In this document: in pieces, positions 1 to 11,130 of the stretch
Layout of the letters: every line of letters starts with the position of its first letter
Numbering within the stretch: position 1 is the first letter of the stretch
From: Amoebophrya sp. A120
Lineage: Eukaryota > Sar > Dinophyceae > Syndiniales > Amoebophryaceae
Assembly (NCBI GenBank): GCA_905178155.1
Contig: CAJINV010000009.1
Location: forward strand, 3,898,957-3,962,956
Direction of reading: 5' to 3'
DNA length: 64,000 nucleotides
Translations under genes and position numbers: made by a program
Notes under the pieces: model-generated
The model's database searches: none
What the model saw: the letters and a program-made list of their open reading frames with translations, nothing else
Told to the model about the DNA's origin: nothing

Positions 1-1216
1 CTCACGGCCGGCGCAGGGGCCTGGTTGTTGTACTCCACTTCTACTAGTTTGCTCGACATATTAGTAGTAAAGTACATGGTCGTGGTGCACTTCTCACATG
101 ATTCGCTTCGTTTCTTTCAGCACATGGTTTCGAACTACGCGTGGCAATTTTTTTTACAGGCTCTCCTTATTTTCTAGTAAGTTTGTTTCAAAATAAAATG
201 TGTTTGAGTTTGTTTCCATTTCCAATGAATCTGTATACCAAGTTTGTTTTATGTGAACGATTTTCCGATACATACTACGCGAGGACTCATCTTTGATGAG
301 AAAAAATCGCGGTAGCGCCCGAGCCGTGATCGCGCCTTTTCCAAATTTCTATATATTCATTTTTTTACCGTTTGCGTTTGCCAACACTCTTTGTGATTCT
401 ACCTCAGTTTGAATTTTCATCATTTTTAACCTTGATAGCCGCTTTTCATCAACAAACGAATGTCACATCTGATGTGGCCGAGGAATCTGATTTAACATTT
501 GAATTTGATAGCCTTGACGTCGTCGACATGTTCGTCACATACGTTGTTTTTTGTACATGATTTGATTTGATTGCTCATGTCGTGTGGCATCACATGTCTC
601 TCTACATGTCGCTACTTATAGGGCAACCGAGCCGCAGGTGGAGCGAGCCATGACACGAAAATGGATTGTATTCATCACCAACATGTATATTTTTTGATCG
701 TGGATGGAAATGAAAAAGATGGACCTACAGTATGTTTATGCACCATCATAAAGCACCCCCTGGGTCGCGCAACCAAAATACCATTCTTCATGTGTTCAAC
801 GATCGCAGTACCATCTACCATCACCAGAATTGTGCAAAATAAACTCCAAAGGCAAATTTTTGAATACGCCATCAAAAACACCGAGGATCCAAACAAAGAA
901 AATCTCAAATTCATGCTCATCAGAAAAAGATCTCTCACTAATGTAAAATCCTAAACTGATCTACTTAGCATTGTCAATCTGAGCTTTGTATTTAATCTGA
1001 GCAAGAAGGAAAATGCATCATTATCTTCCGCAATCTTTTTTTTTTGACAGTGGAGCGACATTATGGTGAGTCTTAAGAGGGATTGGCCGCACACTTTTTT
1101 TGTTCATTGTGCTCGAGCGACTTTTATTCCTGTTTCTTTTTCTTGAAGTAGACAAGAAAAAAAACGCAAACCCGAACTCAAGAACGAGCGACCGCCCGAC
1201 CTGAAGACACAACAAG
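1..1216. other. Upstream intergenic region, no supportable gene
   Basis: AT-rich sequence. It holds a 97-codon open frame (661-954, +) that overlaps an 87-codon frame on the other strand; neither shows a recognisable motif or an introner. I treat the stretch as intergenic and 5' flanking DNA of the deaminase gene. Confidence 0.5.
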
Positions 1217-4200
1217 ATGGATGTGGATCAGGATCACGGCATAGATCCTGATCCACAGAATGACGATCTTCCCGTAAATCCGCCAACAGAAGGGCCACAT
1301 CAACATCAACCCCAGGAACTACATCATAAACTCGAGCCGGAAAGCGAGCCGGAACTGGAGTTCTTATGAACTGCAAAAGTATCGTACTCGTAGTATTGCA
1401 ATACAAATTCGCTCAGCATGACAAATGGAATTTCTTATGCTGATTTGCCTTAACAACAAGACTTGTAATGCATGTTGATTACACTTATACGAGTGCGATA
1501 CTTTTGCACAGGATAGTTTTCCAAAGCGGACGAAATCGCATTAGCTGTGACGAAGAAATTTGCGCAGTCCAAGGAGCATGGCAAGCCGCAGAAGGAGAAC
1601 AAGGAGTGGACGGTTTTGGCTGGGATCGTTCTCGAGGAGATCGAGTGTGGGAATTTCACCAATTCGCAGACGACCTTCAACAAAACGAAGTTGAGTTGTA
1701 TCGTCTTCGCGACGGGGACTCGGTGCTTGAGTCCGAGTTTGCTGGTGCTCCCGCCTTTGGTGGAAGAAAAAGCGGGTGAGGAGGAACAACTAGAAGGAGC
1801 GCAACGAGATGAAGCTGCTCCGGCGGCCGCGCCGGAAGTTGCTCAGAACAAGCGGGGCCGTGGGAAAAAGAACAAGAAGTCTGCTCTTGCTAGCACAATT
1901 TCGACGACAGCATCATCTTCCTCTTTCTCTTCATCATCGTCTTCCCACTGCTCCGCGCTAGAAATTTTATCCCCCGTCAACAAAAAACGTTCGAAAAAAC
2001 GAAAAAAACTTCGTTTCGGCCCCACCTTCCACCAACTGCAATCCGAGCAGAACATGAGTAAATTACACCGAAGACTTACTAAGACGACCAACAGGCTGCC
2101 GAATAATTGGTCGATTCCAGATAGACCGATGAAAAAACCGGCGGTCGTGAAAGGGAGGAAACAGGACGAGAATGTCATAAATAGTCCGTTCCGGGATTTG
2201 GTGTTAAGGGATTGCCACGCGGAAGTGTTGGCGCAAAGGGGGTTCAAACTCTGGCTACTGCGGAATCCGGAGAAGGCAAAGTGGTATTTTGAAGGAAAGG
2301 CGAGGTTTCATTTTTACACCAGCTGCGTTCCCTGCGGGGAGGCGGCGAACGTGGAGATGGGAGGTGGCAATCGTGGCCATGGGACTACAGACAGCTCACC
2401 AGACGAACTGCTGCACAAGAGCGGAACTGCAGCCACACAAGAACCTTCTACCAGCGCAAGCTCGTCGTTTACTTCTTCATCCTCCTCTTCATTCTTGGCG
2501 TCTTCACAATTATCCCAAGCCGCTGCTAGTGAACAACAAACCCAAGAAAAACCCCAGCACTACACCTACCCCCTCAAAACCGGCGCGAAACCCGTGGAAC
2601 TCCAGCAAAAAGAAAACAACGAAAACGCGAGACTGGGTAAAGCCACTACATTGCACACCAAGCCGATCGATTCTCGCTCCGACCCTAGCAAACGATCCAA
2701 GTGCATGTCGTGTGCTGACAAAATTTGCCGGTGGAACGCCTGTGGCTGGGACGGGGGCGTATTAGCCGCTCCTTTGTACGGGTTCGAACTAATGAATAAA
2801 AAAGATGATCAACATGGTCTATCCACCGCCGCTCCTGAATCGTCATCAGCTACATCCGAAGCCGCAGCGGCCTGTGGGATTCGCATGTCCTCGATTGTCA
2901 TCGGGGGCGCGACCTCGTTTGACGATTTTTATTCGGCTGCAAGACAGCTGGATGATTTCTCAAAAAAGAAGTACGAGCAGAAGTTGTGGGACGTGCTTTG
3001 TGGGCGGGTGTTGCAGATGCGGCACGAGGAGCAGTGTGATGGAGAAGACGCAGGAACTACAGCAGCTTCGTCATCATCTCGTGGTGCTGGTGGAAGTACA
3101 ACTGGAAGTGGAACTGCGCCGGCGCATGACGTTCAAGTCGGTGTTGCTGACGTCGTGGGCAATACCAACACAGGAAGCAAAGTGGACGAGCACGATGATG
3201 GTTATGGTTTCGAACCAATCCCGCTCTTGTCCGAGTTGGATGACGATAACAGTACCCAGGAGGAGGTGGAAGCCGAAACTGCGAAGCGAAGGAAAGTCAC
3301 TGAAAATAAATCTTCTGATGGTGAAACATCTTCGCAAGGTCAACAAGGTGCTGGTGCTGGTAGAAGTAGTGCAGTATCATCTACAACAGCCGCTTCCACG
3401 TCCGGCGCCGCGGTGCAGCAGCAAGGTTATGGAAGCGTCAGGATTGAAATCGTCAAAGTTGAAATAATTTGCAATGCATAAAATGCATTACGCGAGGTGC
3501 GTGTATTGCAGAGCAGGCAAGTGAGGCCGATTGTAAGCCTGTTTGGGGTTAGAGCTCGAGGTGCTAGAGGAGCATCAGAAAATCAGTCTTCTTTGCCTAA
3601 ACAGCATGACAAACTGGGTTTAGGGGCCGCCAAAACTTGTCATGCGCCACTTGGAAACTGGGTTCCAACTGGCGTCCGTTTTATGCATGACAAATCGTTT
3701 CAACTTTGTCGATTTCAACTCTGACACATCCATAAAGGTCAATCTTCGGATAATGAAACGTCGCAAGGTCAACTACTAGGTGCTGGTGCTGGTTGTAGAA
3801 GTTATCGCGCCAAAAAAAATGATCATACTCATACTTTCGCCATTTTTGGCCAAAATCCAGTCAATCGGAATCGAGGCAAAAAAGTCCACTTTTTTGCGTA
3901 TGACCACTTTTTTTAGCCAGGACGCTATGGCGATCCTGGTGCTTTTTCAGAATCAGCCTTGTCCGCCCGTGATTTGCATTCTTTTAAATGTGGCGCTTTT
4001 CTGCGTTTTGGAAGAATAGCGCCGCGCTAAAAAAAGTGGTCATACGACTTTTTGTCGCGTTTTCTTCTAGAAAAGTTGAAAAAAGTATGAGCGCCCCAAT
4101 TTTAGGGCGCCGGAAAATGGTATGATCACTTTTTTCAAACACGGCGGTATGGGCCACATGTGGCCCACGCCAGGAAAAAAGTGATCATACCCAAAGTCGC

Positions 4201-7200
4201 CGCATTTTCAGTCTTTCTTGCAGAATCTGTGAAGAAAAGTGCTACTTTTCAGGTCAAAAACGGCAAAAGTATGAGTATGATCATTTTTTTCAGCGCGATA
4301 GAAGTGCAGTATCATCTACAACAGCCGCTTCCACGTCTGGCGCCGCGGTGCAGCAGCAAGGTCAATCTTCGGATAATGAAACGTCGCAAGGTCAACTACT
4401 AGGTGCTGGTGCTGGTTGTAGAAGTGCAGCATCTTCTATAGCGGCAAAATTGGTATTCGTATTCAAAAATCGCAAAAATTTTTCCCCCCGCCCAGCTCAC
4501 TAGTGCAGGCGCCCCCGCCTGCGGTGCCTGTTCTTCCGCCTCCGATTTAAAGCCCTCGACGGCCGCTCTCCGCATCCCGGTGTTTGAGGAAGCTGCCAAG
4601 TGGTTTTTGACCGATAGCGCAATGACTGGCCCGATCTTGTGGCGGCGCTGGGTAGCCGAAAACGGCTCGCGCCTGGCTTGGGGCTTTTTGACGGGCTGCA
4701 GCTGCCTCGCGGCTTGTCCGTGTCAGCTGCTCTCGGCGTGGCTACACCGACGGCAGATGGGTCCTGCACCCCCGGAAAATTTAGTGCCCACGAATCCAGC
4801 GCACCATAAGGGGCATTACCTGGCCCCTAGATTCTCGGGGCGCCCTACGGGCACCACGCCCATCACTCAGCTGCGCTGTGGAGGCGAAGTGGCGTAGAAA
4901 TGCGCTGCGGCCTCCGCCTACGAAAGTGCCTTTTTGCATTCTTGGCCAGGAAGCAACATCTGTGGCCGCGGCCAAGCGTTCAGAGAAAGCGGAGCATTTG
5001 CAGCAGCCGGTCTCGCGGACCGGCAAACTTGATGACTCGGGGAAAGGATTTTTGCCCTTCCGGATGCCGAGCAAAAAACGCCGGTTTTTTCTGAATACCA
5101 AAGTCAAACACGGTCTGAAATTGGTATTCGCTGGAAATTCTGACTTTGGTATTCAGCGACATTTGACCCCCCTCTCTTGGGGGCAACCTTGGGCAGCTGA
5201 ATACCAAAGTTGCGCGGAAGAAAATCCGTCCGAGGTCTCCGTTTCCTGTGAACGCTTGGAAGCGGCCACAGATAATTGCTTCCGGGCCGAAAATGCAAAG
5301 AGGCACTTTCGTAGGCGAAGGCCTCAGGGCCTGTCTACGCCAGCTCTTCTCCGCGGCGCAGCCGATGGGGGTGGTGCAGGTAGGGCGGCCCGGGAATCTG
5401 GGAGCCAGGTAATTCCCCATAGGGCGCGCTGGGTCCGTCGGCACTAAATTTTCGAGAGGTGCGCGACGCATGTGCCGGCGGTGCAGCTACGCCAAGAGCA
5501 GTTGACACGGAGAAGCCACGAGGCACCTGCCACCCGACAAAAAGCCTTAAGCCAGGCGCGTACCATTTTCGGCTATCCAGCGCCGCCACGAGCTCGGGCT
5601 AGTGCTTGCGCTATCGATCGCCACCCCGCGGCGGCTTCCTCAAACACTGAGCGGCACAGCGCGTCGCTCGAGCTCGTTAAGTTGGAGGCGGCAGAAAAGG
5701 CACCGCAGGCGGAGGCGTCTGCACTAGTGAACTGGGCGGGGGAAAAATTTTTTGCTATTTTCGAATACGAATACCAATTTTGCCGTTATATCTTCTACAA
5801 CATCCGCTTCCACGTCCGGCGCCGCGGTGCAGCAGCAACAGCAGGTGGATGACTCGCAGGAGCAGCAGCAAGAGCAAAATGATGTTCGACGAGAGCGTGG
5901 TCGCGAGAATAAATTTCAAGTACCTCTACAGCACGTGAGCGGCCGCACGAGCGGAGTCCTAGCGGAATCCCTCCCCGCAGTTGTTCTCACGAATGTCGAC
6001 TTCGAATTTTCACAGCGAAACGCGAATCTCACCGTCCACAACCACTGCCCAGAGGTGGTGAACGAAGGAGTTCTTCTTGTTGGTGGTGCAGATACTGGGG
6101 GCGAAATGAAGACTGCAGCGGGGGCAGCATCCTCTTCATCCTCATCTTCACAAGCGAAAAGGAACAAGGTAAAGCGGCCTGTTACCACTGGATACAGCAA
6201 GATCTTCGTTGAGGGAGGCGGATTACTGCCACGGGAAGTTGTGAAAGATGTTGAAGGGGGTCCTGGTACTCAAGATGCAGCTCATGTTGGTGAACAACAG
6301 CCCGGCTCTCTTCCCGAAGATGCGGCTGCTGCTGATCCTGCTGCTGCCGGTGGTTCAGTACTACAGCAACCTTCATCTTCTTCCTCTTCATCTTCAACTT
6401 CATCTCCTACCCTCGACAACACCAGGATGACATCTTCTACTTCAGGCTCAACAACCAACTCACCAGAGAACAACCCGACGCAGCAGGAGGAAGTGGTCCC
6501 TCCCGCCCCAACTAGTTCGTCCAGCGGACAAGCTGAAGTTGTAGCTGCTTCTGCCGACCACGTCCCTTCTATGATCCAGCAAGCAACTACAAACAAGAAT
6601 ACCATCAAAGTGAAGCCGAAGCGTATGCATTGCAAAACAAGTATCGTGCTCCTACTCGTATAAATGCATTACAAATTCCCTCAGCGTGAGCAATAAAATT
6701 TGTCATGCGGATTTACCTTGGGAAAAAAATTTGTAATGCATGACTGCAATTACTACGAGCGCGATACTTTTGCACAGGATAAAGCGACCAGATCTCCACG
6801 AGGTCATTCTCGGCGACTACGGTCTGAAGCAAAATGGCAGGAAATACCTCCCTATGCATTGCAAAAGTGTCTGGGCCTGGAAACCTGTGATGCTGGGTGG
6901 CGCATCATGGGGAGGCCACAAGTGCTGGCTCAGCATAACAAGTTTTTGAGCTTCTAGAGGTGTTGCCTACAACTCTGCATGACAGTCTGCGTTTCTGCAT
7001 GATAGAAAAGTGGCGCTCTTGGGTAACGTGCGGGACAGATTTAACACTCATTCCAGACAAGCATGACATACATGCACTCTTCCAGACCCAGACACTTTTA
7101 CATTTGATACTCCCTGGCTTCGGCTCCGGCGACCGGGAGACCAGGGAAAGGATCAACGCGTCCCTCACGAGGGAGGTGATTGCGCTCCGAAAATTCGGTG

Positions 7201-7793
7201 GAATACCCATAACGAGCGAGCAGTACCTACACGGTAGTGAGTACGAAGCGGGTGTGCAACATTTTGTAGAATACGACCCGAACATTATCACCGAAACCGA
7301 GCTGTATTGGACCGACTACGTGTTGCAAAAGTGCTACGGAAAATTTACGAGTTTGTTGTGCACAATGAGTCTGAAGGAGATAGAGAAGGACGTGCTGAAA
7401 CAGGCAAGGAAGGCGAAGAGGAAAATTAGAAAAGACTACACAGCTGCGATGATGAGCAGCTCTAGCTCTACTTATGCAGCAACATCAGCGGAGGTTTTTC
7501 AGCACGGAGGGAAGACTTTATTTGAGGTTCCTGCTGGCGCTGTTGTGGGAAGTTTTGTTGATAGCACGACTTCCGGCCTGTACGGGATCAGAAGTACGTA
7601 CGCAACGACGAATCTCCACGACCCTACGTCTACTTCGGCTTTGTTGTCTTGTTCCAAATCTGGTGGAGAAGATGCGGTTGAAAAAGAATTTCGCAAAGCA
7701 GCGTGCGGCCGGTGTGGCTATAAGGAAAGAAAGATGGCTTTTCACTGCACCCCTCCGTGGGAGGGGTGGATCCGGAAAAGTAGGAAGGAATAA
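1217..7793 (+). CDS. ADAT1: ADAT1/ADAR-type RNA adenosine deaminase
   Basis: Predicted to deaminate adenosine to inosine in RNA, most likely tRNA (ADAT1 type), since no double-stranded-RNA-binding domain is visible. Exons: 1217-1364, 1521-3427, 3740-3802, 4306-4436, 5796-6623, 6787-6852, 7115-7793; together 3,822 nt, 1,273 residues. The zinc-site signatures are in family order: DCHAEV (His about residue 282, Glu 284), SCVPCGEA (Cys about 321) and CMSCADK followed by RWN (Cys about 447). Upstream, ADEIALAV and EWTVLAG match the family N-terminus. The protein is two to three times the usual ADAT1 length because Ser/Ala/Gln-rich disordered segments separate the motifs, including three tandem coding repeats. 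Six introners interrupt it. The start is the ATG whose frame joins the deaminase frame after intron 1 is removed. ADAR-type substrate use is not excluded. Confidence 0.88.
1365..1515 (+). mobile_element. Introner family A (deaminase intron 1)
   Basis: TIR core TGCAAAAGTATCGTACTCGT against its complement ending CTTTTGCA. Ends TATGAAC and CAGGATA. Flanks GTTCT/GTTTT (4 of 5). Removing the element plus the right copy joins LEF to SKADEI in frame, while other nearby junctions meet a stop. Confidence 0.85.
3428..3734 (+). mobile_element. Introner family H (deaminase intron 2)
   Basis: TIR TATGGAAGCGTCAGGATTGA on the left, with its complement ending CTGACACATCCATA on the right. Flanks AAGGT/AAGGT. 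Excision with one copy gives QQGQSSD in frame. Same family as 26000-26309. Confidence 0.85.
3803..4300 (+). mobile_element. 498-bp introner of a unique family (deaminase intron 3)
   Basis: TIR TATCGCGCCAAAAAAAATGA against an end CAGCGCGATA. Flanks GAAGT/GAAGT. The interior is built of further hairpins around TATGATCACTTTTTT and GGCCACATGTGGCC. It lacks the GCATGACAAA motif shared by the other families. Excision gives GCRSAVSS in frame. Confidence 0.8.
4437..5790 (+). mobile_element. 1,354-bp foldback element acting as deaminase intron 4
   Basis: Almost the whole element is one long imperfect inverted repeat centred near 5,115-5,125, with arms of about 600 bp. Outer ends are TATAGCGGCAAAATTGG and CCAATTTTGCCGTTATA. 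Flanks TCTTC/TCTTC. Excision restores AASSTTSAS in frame. GC content is higher than in neighbouring exons. It lacks the shared introner motif, and the long ORFs inside it are by-products of the palindrome. Confidence 0.8.
6624..6781 (+). mobile_element. Introner family A (deaminase intron 5)
   Basis: Ends TATGCAT and CAGGATA; flanks AAGCG/AAGCG. Excision gives KPKRPDLHE in frame. Confidence 0.85.
6853..7109 (+). mobile_element. Introner family B (deaminase intron 6)
   Basis: TIR TGCAAAAGTGTCTGGGCCTG against CCAGACCCAGACACTTTTAC. Flanks CTCCC/CTCCC. Excision gives RKYLPGFGSG in frame. Confidence 0.85.
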
Positions 7794-8559
7794 GGAAGAT
7801 GAGCAGAAAGCTTCAGCATTCATCCTTTGCTCAAAATCATAATCGTGCGACAGCTTCTACTTATAGTTTTTTTTTTGAACAAAATCAAACCCACACGGTA
7901 GTAGAACAAGCGACACTGAAATGGCGAGGAGCATCCCATTTATCGATGCGAAATCTACTTGATGAAACGACGCGCACTCACGCCATCTGTTGTTCACATC
8001 AGGCTCGGGCGTTGCACTGCAACCGTAGTCTTGCAGCCGCGTATTCGTAAAAAAATGTTGATCTTCTGCACAATTGTGATAACGTTCTAGTCGTGGTTGC
8101 AGTGCGACACGGAAGGGCCACAAGAACAAAATTTAGAACAAGAGCTTTTGCAGAGTAATAAAAGGTGCCCATTGTTTTGTTGAACTCGGTGACGTGTCGT
8201 ACATCTGGCGGCAGTAAAATTCATCTCTGATCTTCTGTATCAGTCGTGTAATCGGTTCGTGGATGTGCGATCATGTCTGGGTGGGCGTGGGGGCAAGAAC
8301 CGGTACCGGTCACGATCTACTTCGGTACAGTACAACTTTTAACAGGATGAAGCACTACGTGGGCGCATCGTGTAAAGTCAGTTCGTGGGCATCTTTTGTA
8401 AACTGTCCGAGCACTACGATTGAACGAAAACATCATATTGCTTCGCTGTTTTTGAACAGGAAATCAACTACGCATATTCCTCGTACTGTTATCACCATCT
8501 ATCTAGGTTTTTGTTTGTCACAACTCCAACAAGAAAAACGAAAAACACACGACAACCCA
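7794..8559. other. Intergenic spacer
   Basis: AT-rich spacer of 766 bp with no introner and no supportable coding frame. Confidence 0.5.
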
Positions 8560-10103
8560 ATGTCCACCGCCCCTCTCAACCCCTACTCGGGGTCCCTACC
8601 GGGCGACCGGTATTTTGGCGTCGGCTCCAGTTTTCCCAAACCCTCCAGAAAGCACTGGAACCACAACACCCCCTCTCTCACCCGAACCGCGTCTGTTCCG
8701 GTGTTGGTTAACTCCACCAACGGCGACCTATGCAGTGCAAACGTATCGTACTAGTATAAATAGCGTTACAAATTTCCTCAGCATTACAAATGGAATTTGA
8801 ATTTGTAATGCGGACTTGCCTTAACAAAAAGATTTGTAATGCATAACTGCAATTAGTAGTAGCGATACTTTTGCACAGGATACGACCACGTGAGCAACGA
8901 GTTGCATCCCCCGTTTTCCCGGGTGCATTACGACTTGCGGACGAAGTATCCAACGAAAAAAGTGTTTCACTGTAAGTAGGAGTTTGCAAGTTTAGCATCA
9001 CAAGTTTGTTTTGCATGAGAGCGAAAATTTGCCATGCGATATTTCCAAAGGAAAACACCACTAAATAAAATCCATTGTCTTGCATGCGTAGCAAGACAAA
9101 CACTTCTAAGATGCATTTCCTGCATTACAAGTTTACAGTGAAGCAGTTTTTTCTTTGCATACGAAGGCTTTGGAGGACTCGGGGTACCAAGGAAGATGGA
9201 ATTTGCTCCGGTACTCCTCAGTCACGCAAAATTCCTTCGACCGAAGTGTTCGCCCGGAAATTATGAGAGTGCATTTCTTCTCCTCCTCGTCCCTCTCATT
9301 TCTTTGTATTGCATGAAAAGCAATACAAACGCCCCAGCTGTGGAACCTGTGCATGACAAGTTCATGCGCCTATACAGTGTTGTTCTGTTTTGGCCGCTCC
9401 TTCCCGAATCTGTCATGCAAACAGTACCTCCACAGACGCAGAGCGCCAGGTATTTTGCATGACAAATCAGGGGGAGGGGGAGTTGTGCACACCCATAGAC
9501 ATCGACGCAACAACAGTCGCGAACTGCGGGAAAGTGAAAATGCCGCTGGGCCAATACGTGACGGATGTGAAGAAGACGAACAACCTATGAAATGCAAAAG
9601 CATCGCACTCGTACTAATTGCAGTTATGCATTACAAATCCAGATGCGAAGGTAAATCCACATTTACAAACTCCATTTATAATGCTGAGGAAATTTGTATT
9701 GCAATCGCTACTAGTGCGATGCAGACGCTTTTGCAGTTCATACCACCCGGCTTTTAACAACCAGGTGCACGAGTCGTCGTTTGATAGAGTGATCTTCCAC
9801 TCCTCCTGCATGCCTGACGCCTGGCGGTACCGCTATTCAGGAAAAAACACCCATCCCCATACAATTATTTGTCATGCAAAACATGCACCAAAAGCAGTAT
9901 TTGTCATGCAAAAAATGGATGGGGATGACGATGAGTCTTTTTTCCTGGATAACCGCACGGAGTACCCTCGTACCTTCGCGAAGCAGATGCCGACAAGGGT
10001 GTTGGAGAACCCGTTGGTGAAAACGGAAGCCGGGATCGTCGGGCCGGAGCGGCCGGACCATGCGAACACGGACGGGAGCTTCCCGAAGATGTATCATCCG
10101 TAG
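8560..10103 (+). CDS. Unknown protein, 212 residues, six exons
   Basis: Exons 8560-8728, 8888-8946, 9167-9261, 9503-9585, 9748-9833, 9957-10103; 639 nt with one open frame after five introners are removed. I do not recognise the family. The protein is soluble-looking and rich in Pro, Asn, Arg and Tyr, with no signal peptide or membrane segment. The phrase SFDR occurs twice (QNSFDRS and ESSFDRV). The exons are very short (59 to 169 nt), so the protein can be read only once introners are recognised. A structural or axonemal role would be a guess. Confidence 0.7.
8729..8882 (+). mobile_element. Introner family A
   Basis: Ends TATGCAG and CAGGATA; flanks CGACC/CGACC. Excision gives NGDHVSNEL. 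Confidence 0.85.
8947..9161 (+). mobile_element. Introner family G
   Basis: TIR TATCCAACGAAAAAAGTGTT against an end CAGTTTTTTCTTTGCATA, with CACTGTAA/TTACAGTG inside. Flanks CGAAG/CGAAG. Excision gives LRTKALED. Confidence 0.8.
9262..9497 (+). mobile_element. Introner, single-copy family in this window
   Basis: Imperfect TIR: TATGAGAGTGCA on the left, TGTGCACACCCATA on the right. Flanks GAAAT/GACAT (4 of 5). It carries GCATGACAAG inside. Excision gives RPEIDATT. Confidence 0.7.
9586..9742 (+). mobile_element. Introner family A
   Basis: Ends TATGAAA and GTTCATA; flanks CAACC/CCACC (4 of 5). Excision gives KTNNPAFNN. Confidence 0.8.
9834..9951 (+). mobile_element. Introner family D
   Basis: Left end TATTCAGGAAAAAACACCCA (TIR), right end TTTTTTCCTGGATA. 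Flanks ACCGC/ACCGC. At 118 bp, among the shortest elements. Excision gives WRYRTEYP. Confidence 0.85.
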
Positions 10104-11130
10104 ATGATGTTGTGGTGGTATGATGGTGTTGGTGTATACAAAAACAGGAGGGGTGCTGGGTCATTCCGTGTGAGTCTGTCTCGGGATGAGCTCCTCTATC
10201 AATGATCTTTTTCGGGCTTGTTGGAAACGTTTTATTGCTCTACAGAGAATTTGATTTGACTTTCAGCCTCAATGCAAACAACTATGACTAAAAAAAGACC
10301 AATAACTGCAATCTATCAATGAGTACGACTTGTTTCAATGACACAACAAAGCAACGCTTTTCGTCTTCTGTAAGTTTTGACAGCAACAGCAGCAGCTGAA
10401 TTTTCAAGTATCACGCTAATGCACCCAGGAAATGCATCAAATGAGTTGTAGAATCTACCTGTATATAAAACCACATCGCGATGAACGAGCTGTACACCTC
10501 TGGCGCGAAAAAAATCAAAAAAAATATGACGACAAGAATTGTAGGCTCCTTTTGCCCTTGAGCATGAGCTACCGACATGATTGTTCGTAATTTTCCGTGA
10601 CTCCTAGGCGTCGAGAACAAGATACTTGAGCGAAGCACGAGTACGCGCTGAAGAATGATGAAAACTACAATGCAAACACAGATACGTTCGTGCCGTCGTG
10701 CAACGTCGTTCGGTTGATCTTTTTTTCTGGCTCACAGTCACAGCTAGCCTCTAGCAATGAACGATGACAAAATCATTTGAAAAAATAAGACGAGAAACAT
10801 TGCCAGTATAGCCCTTTCGCTTGTTTTACGCATCCGCACCCAGTACAACTTCGTCCTTCGATACAATTACAAAATCAGAACCTCCCGCAGCTCGTTCCTA
10901 CTTGAATTGCTGCAACATCAAATCGTGCAATGTCTTCGAGTAACTTTTCTTCACAGGCCCCTCAACAGGAGGTGACGTTTCCCCCGATGAAAGATGTGAG
11001 TTTACGAGCCACCCGCTCTTTCACAAGAAACAAAGTTGAGAAGCAACTAGAAACAGTACCAGAGTCAGCCTCTCTATGGCAGAAGTTTTTTCTTTGACTT
11101 GAATCAACACAACCAAACCTCCTCCCAAAA
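10104..11130. other. Intergenic spacer
   Basis: AT-rich, no introner. A 57-codon frame begins at 10930 (MSSSNFSSQ) but stops before 11131. It may be a 5' exon of the next gene or chance. Confidence 0.4.

Larger units (their letters stand above)
3313..5840 (+). repeat. Three tandem coding repeats of about 115 bp, split by elements
   Basis: A unit encoding roughly SSDxETSQGQ, GAGAGRSS, then STTAASTSGAAVQQQ occurs three times: 3313-3427 intact, a second copy interrupted by the element 3803-4300, and a third interrupted by 4437-5790. The element 3428-3734 sits at the boundary of copies 1 and 2. Intact copies serve as empty sites for the insertions in the others. Confidence 0.8.

Noticed and set aside
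661-954. 97-codon plus frame near the left edge
   Set aside because: An antisense frame of equal quality overlaps it, there is no motif or introner, and composition resembles intergenic DNA.
4469-5600. Several 80-190 codon frames on both strands
   Set aside because: They lie in the arms of the foldback element and mirror one another; by-products of the palindrome and removed with the intron.
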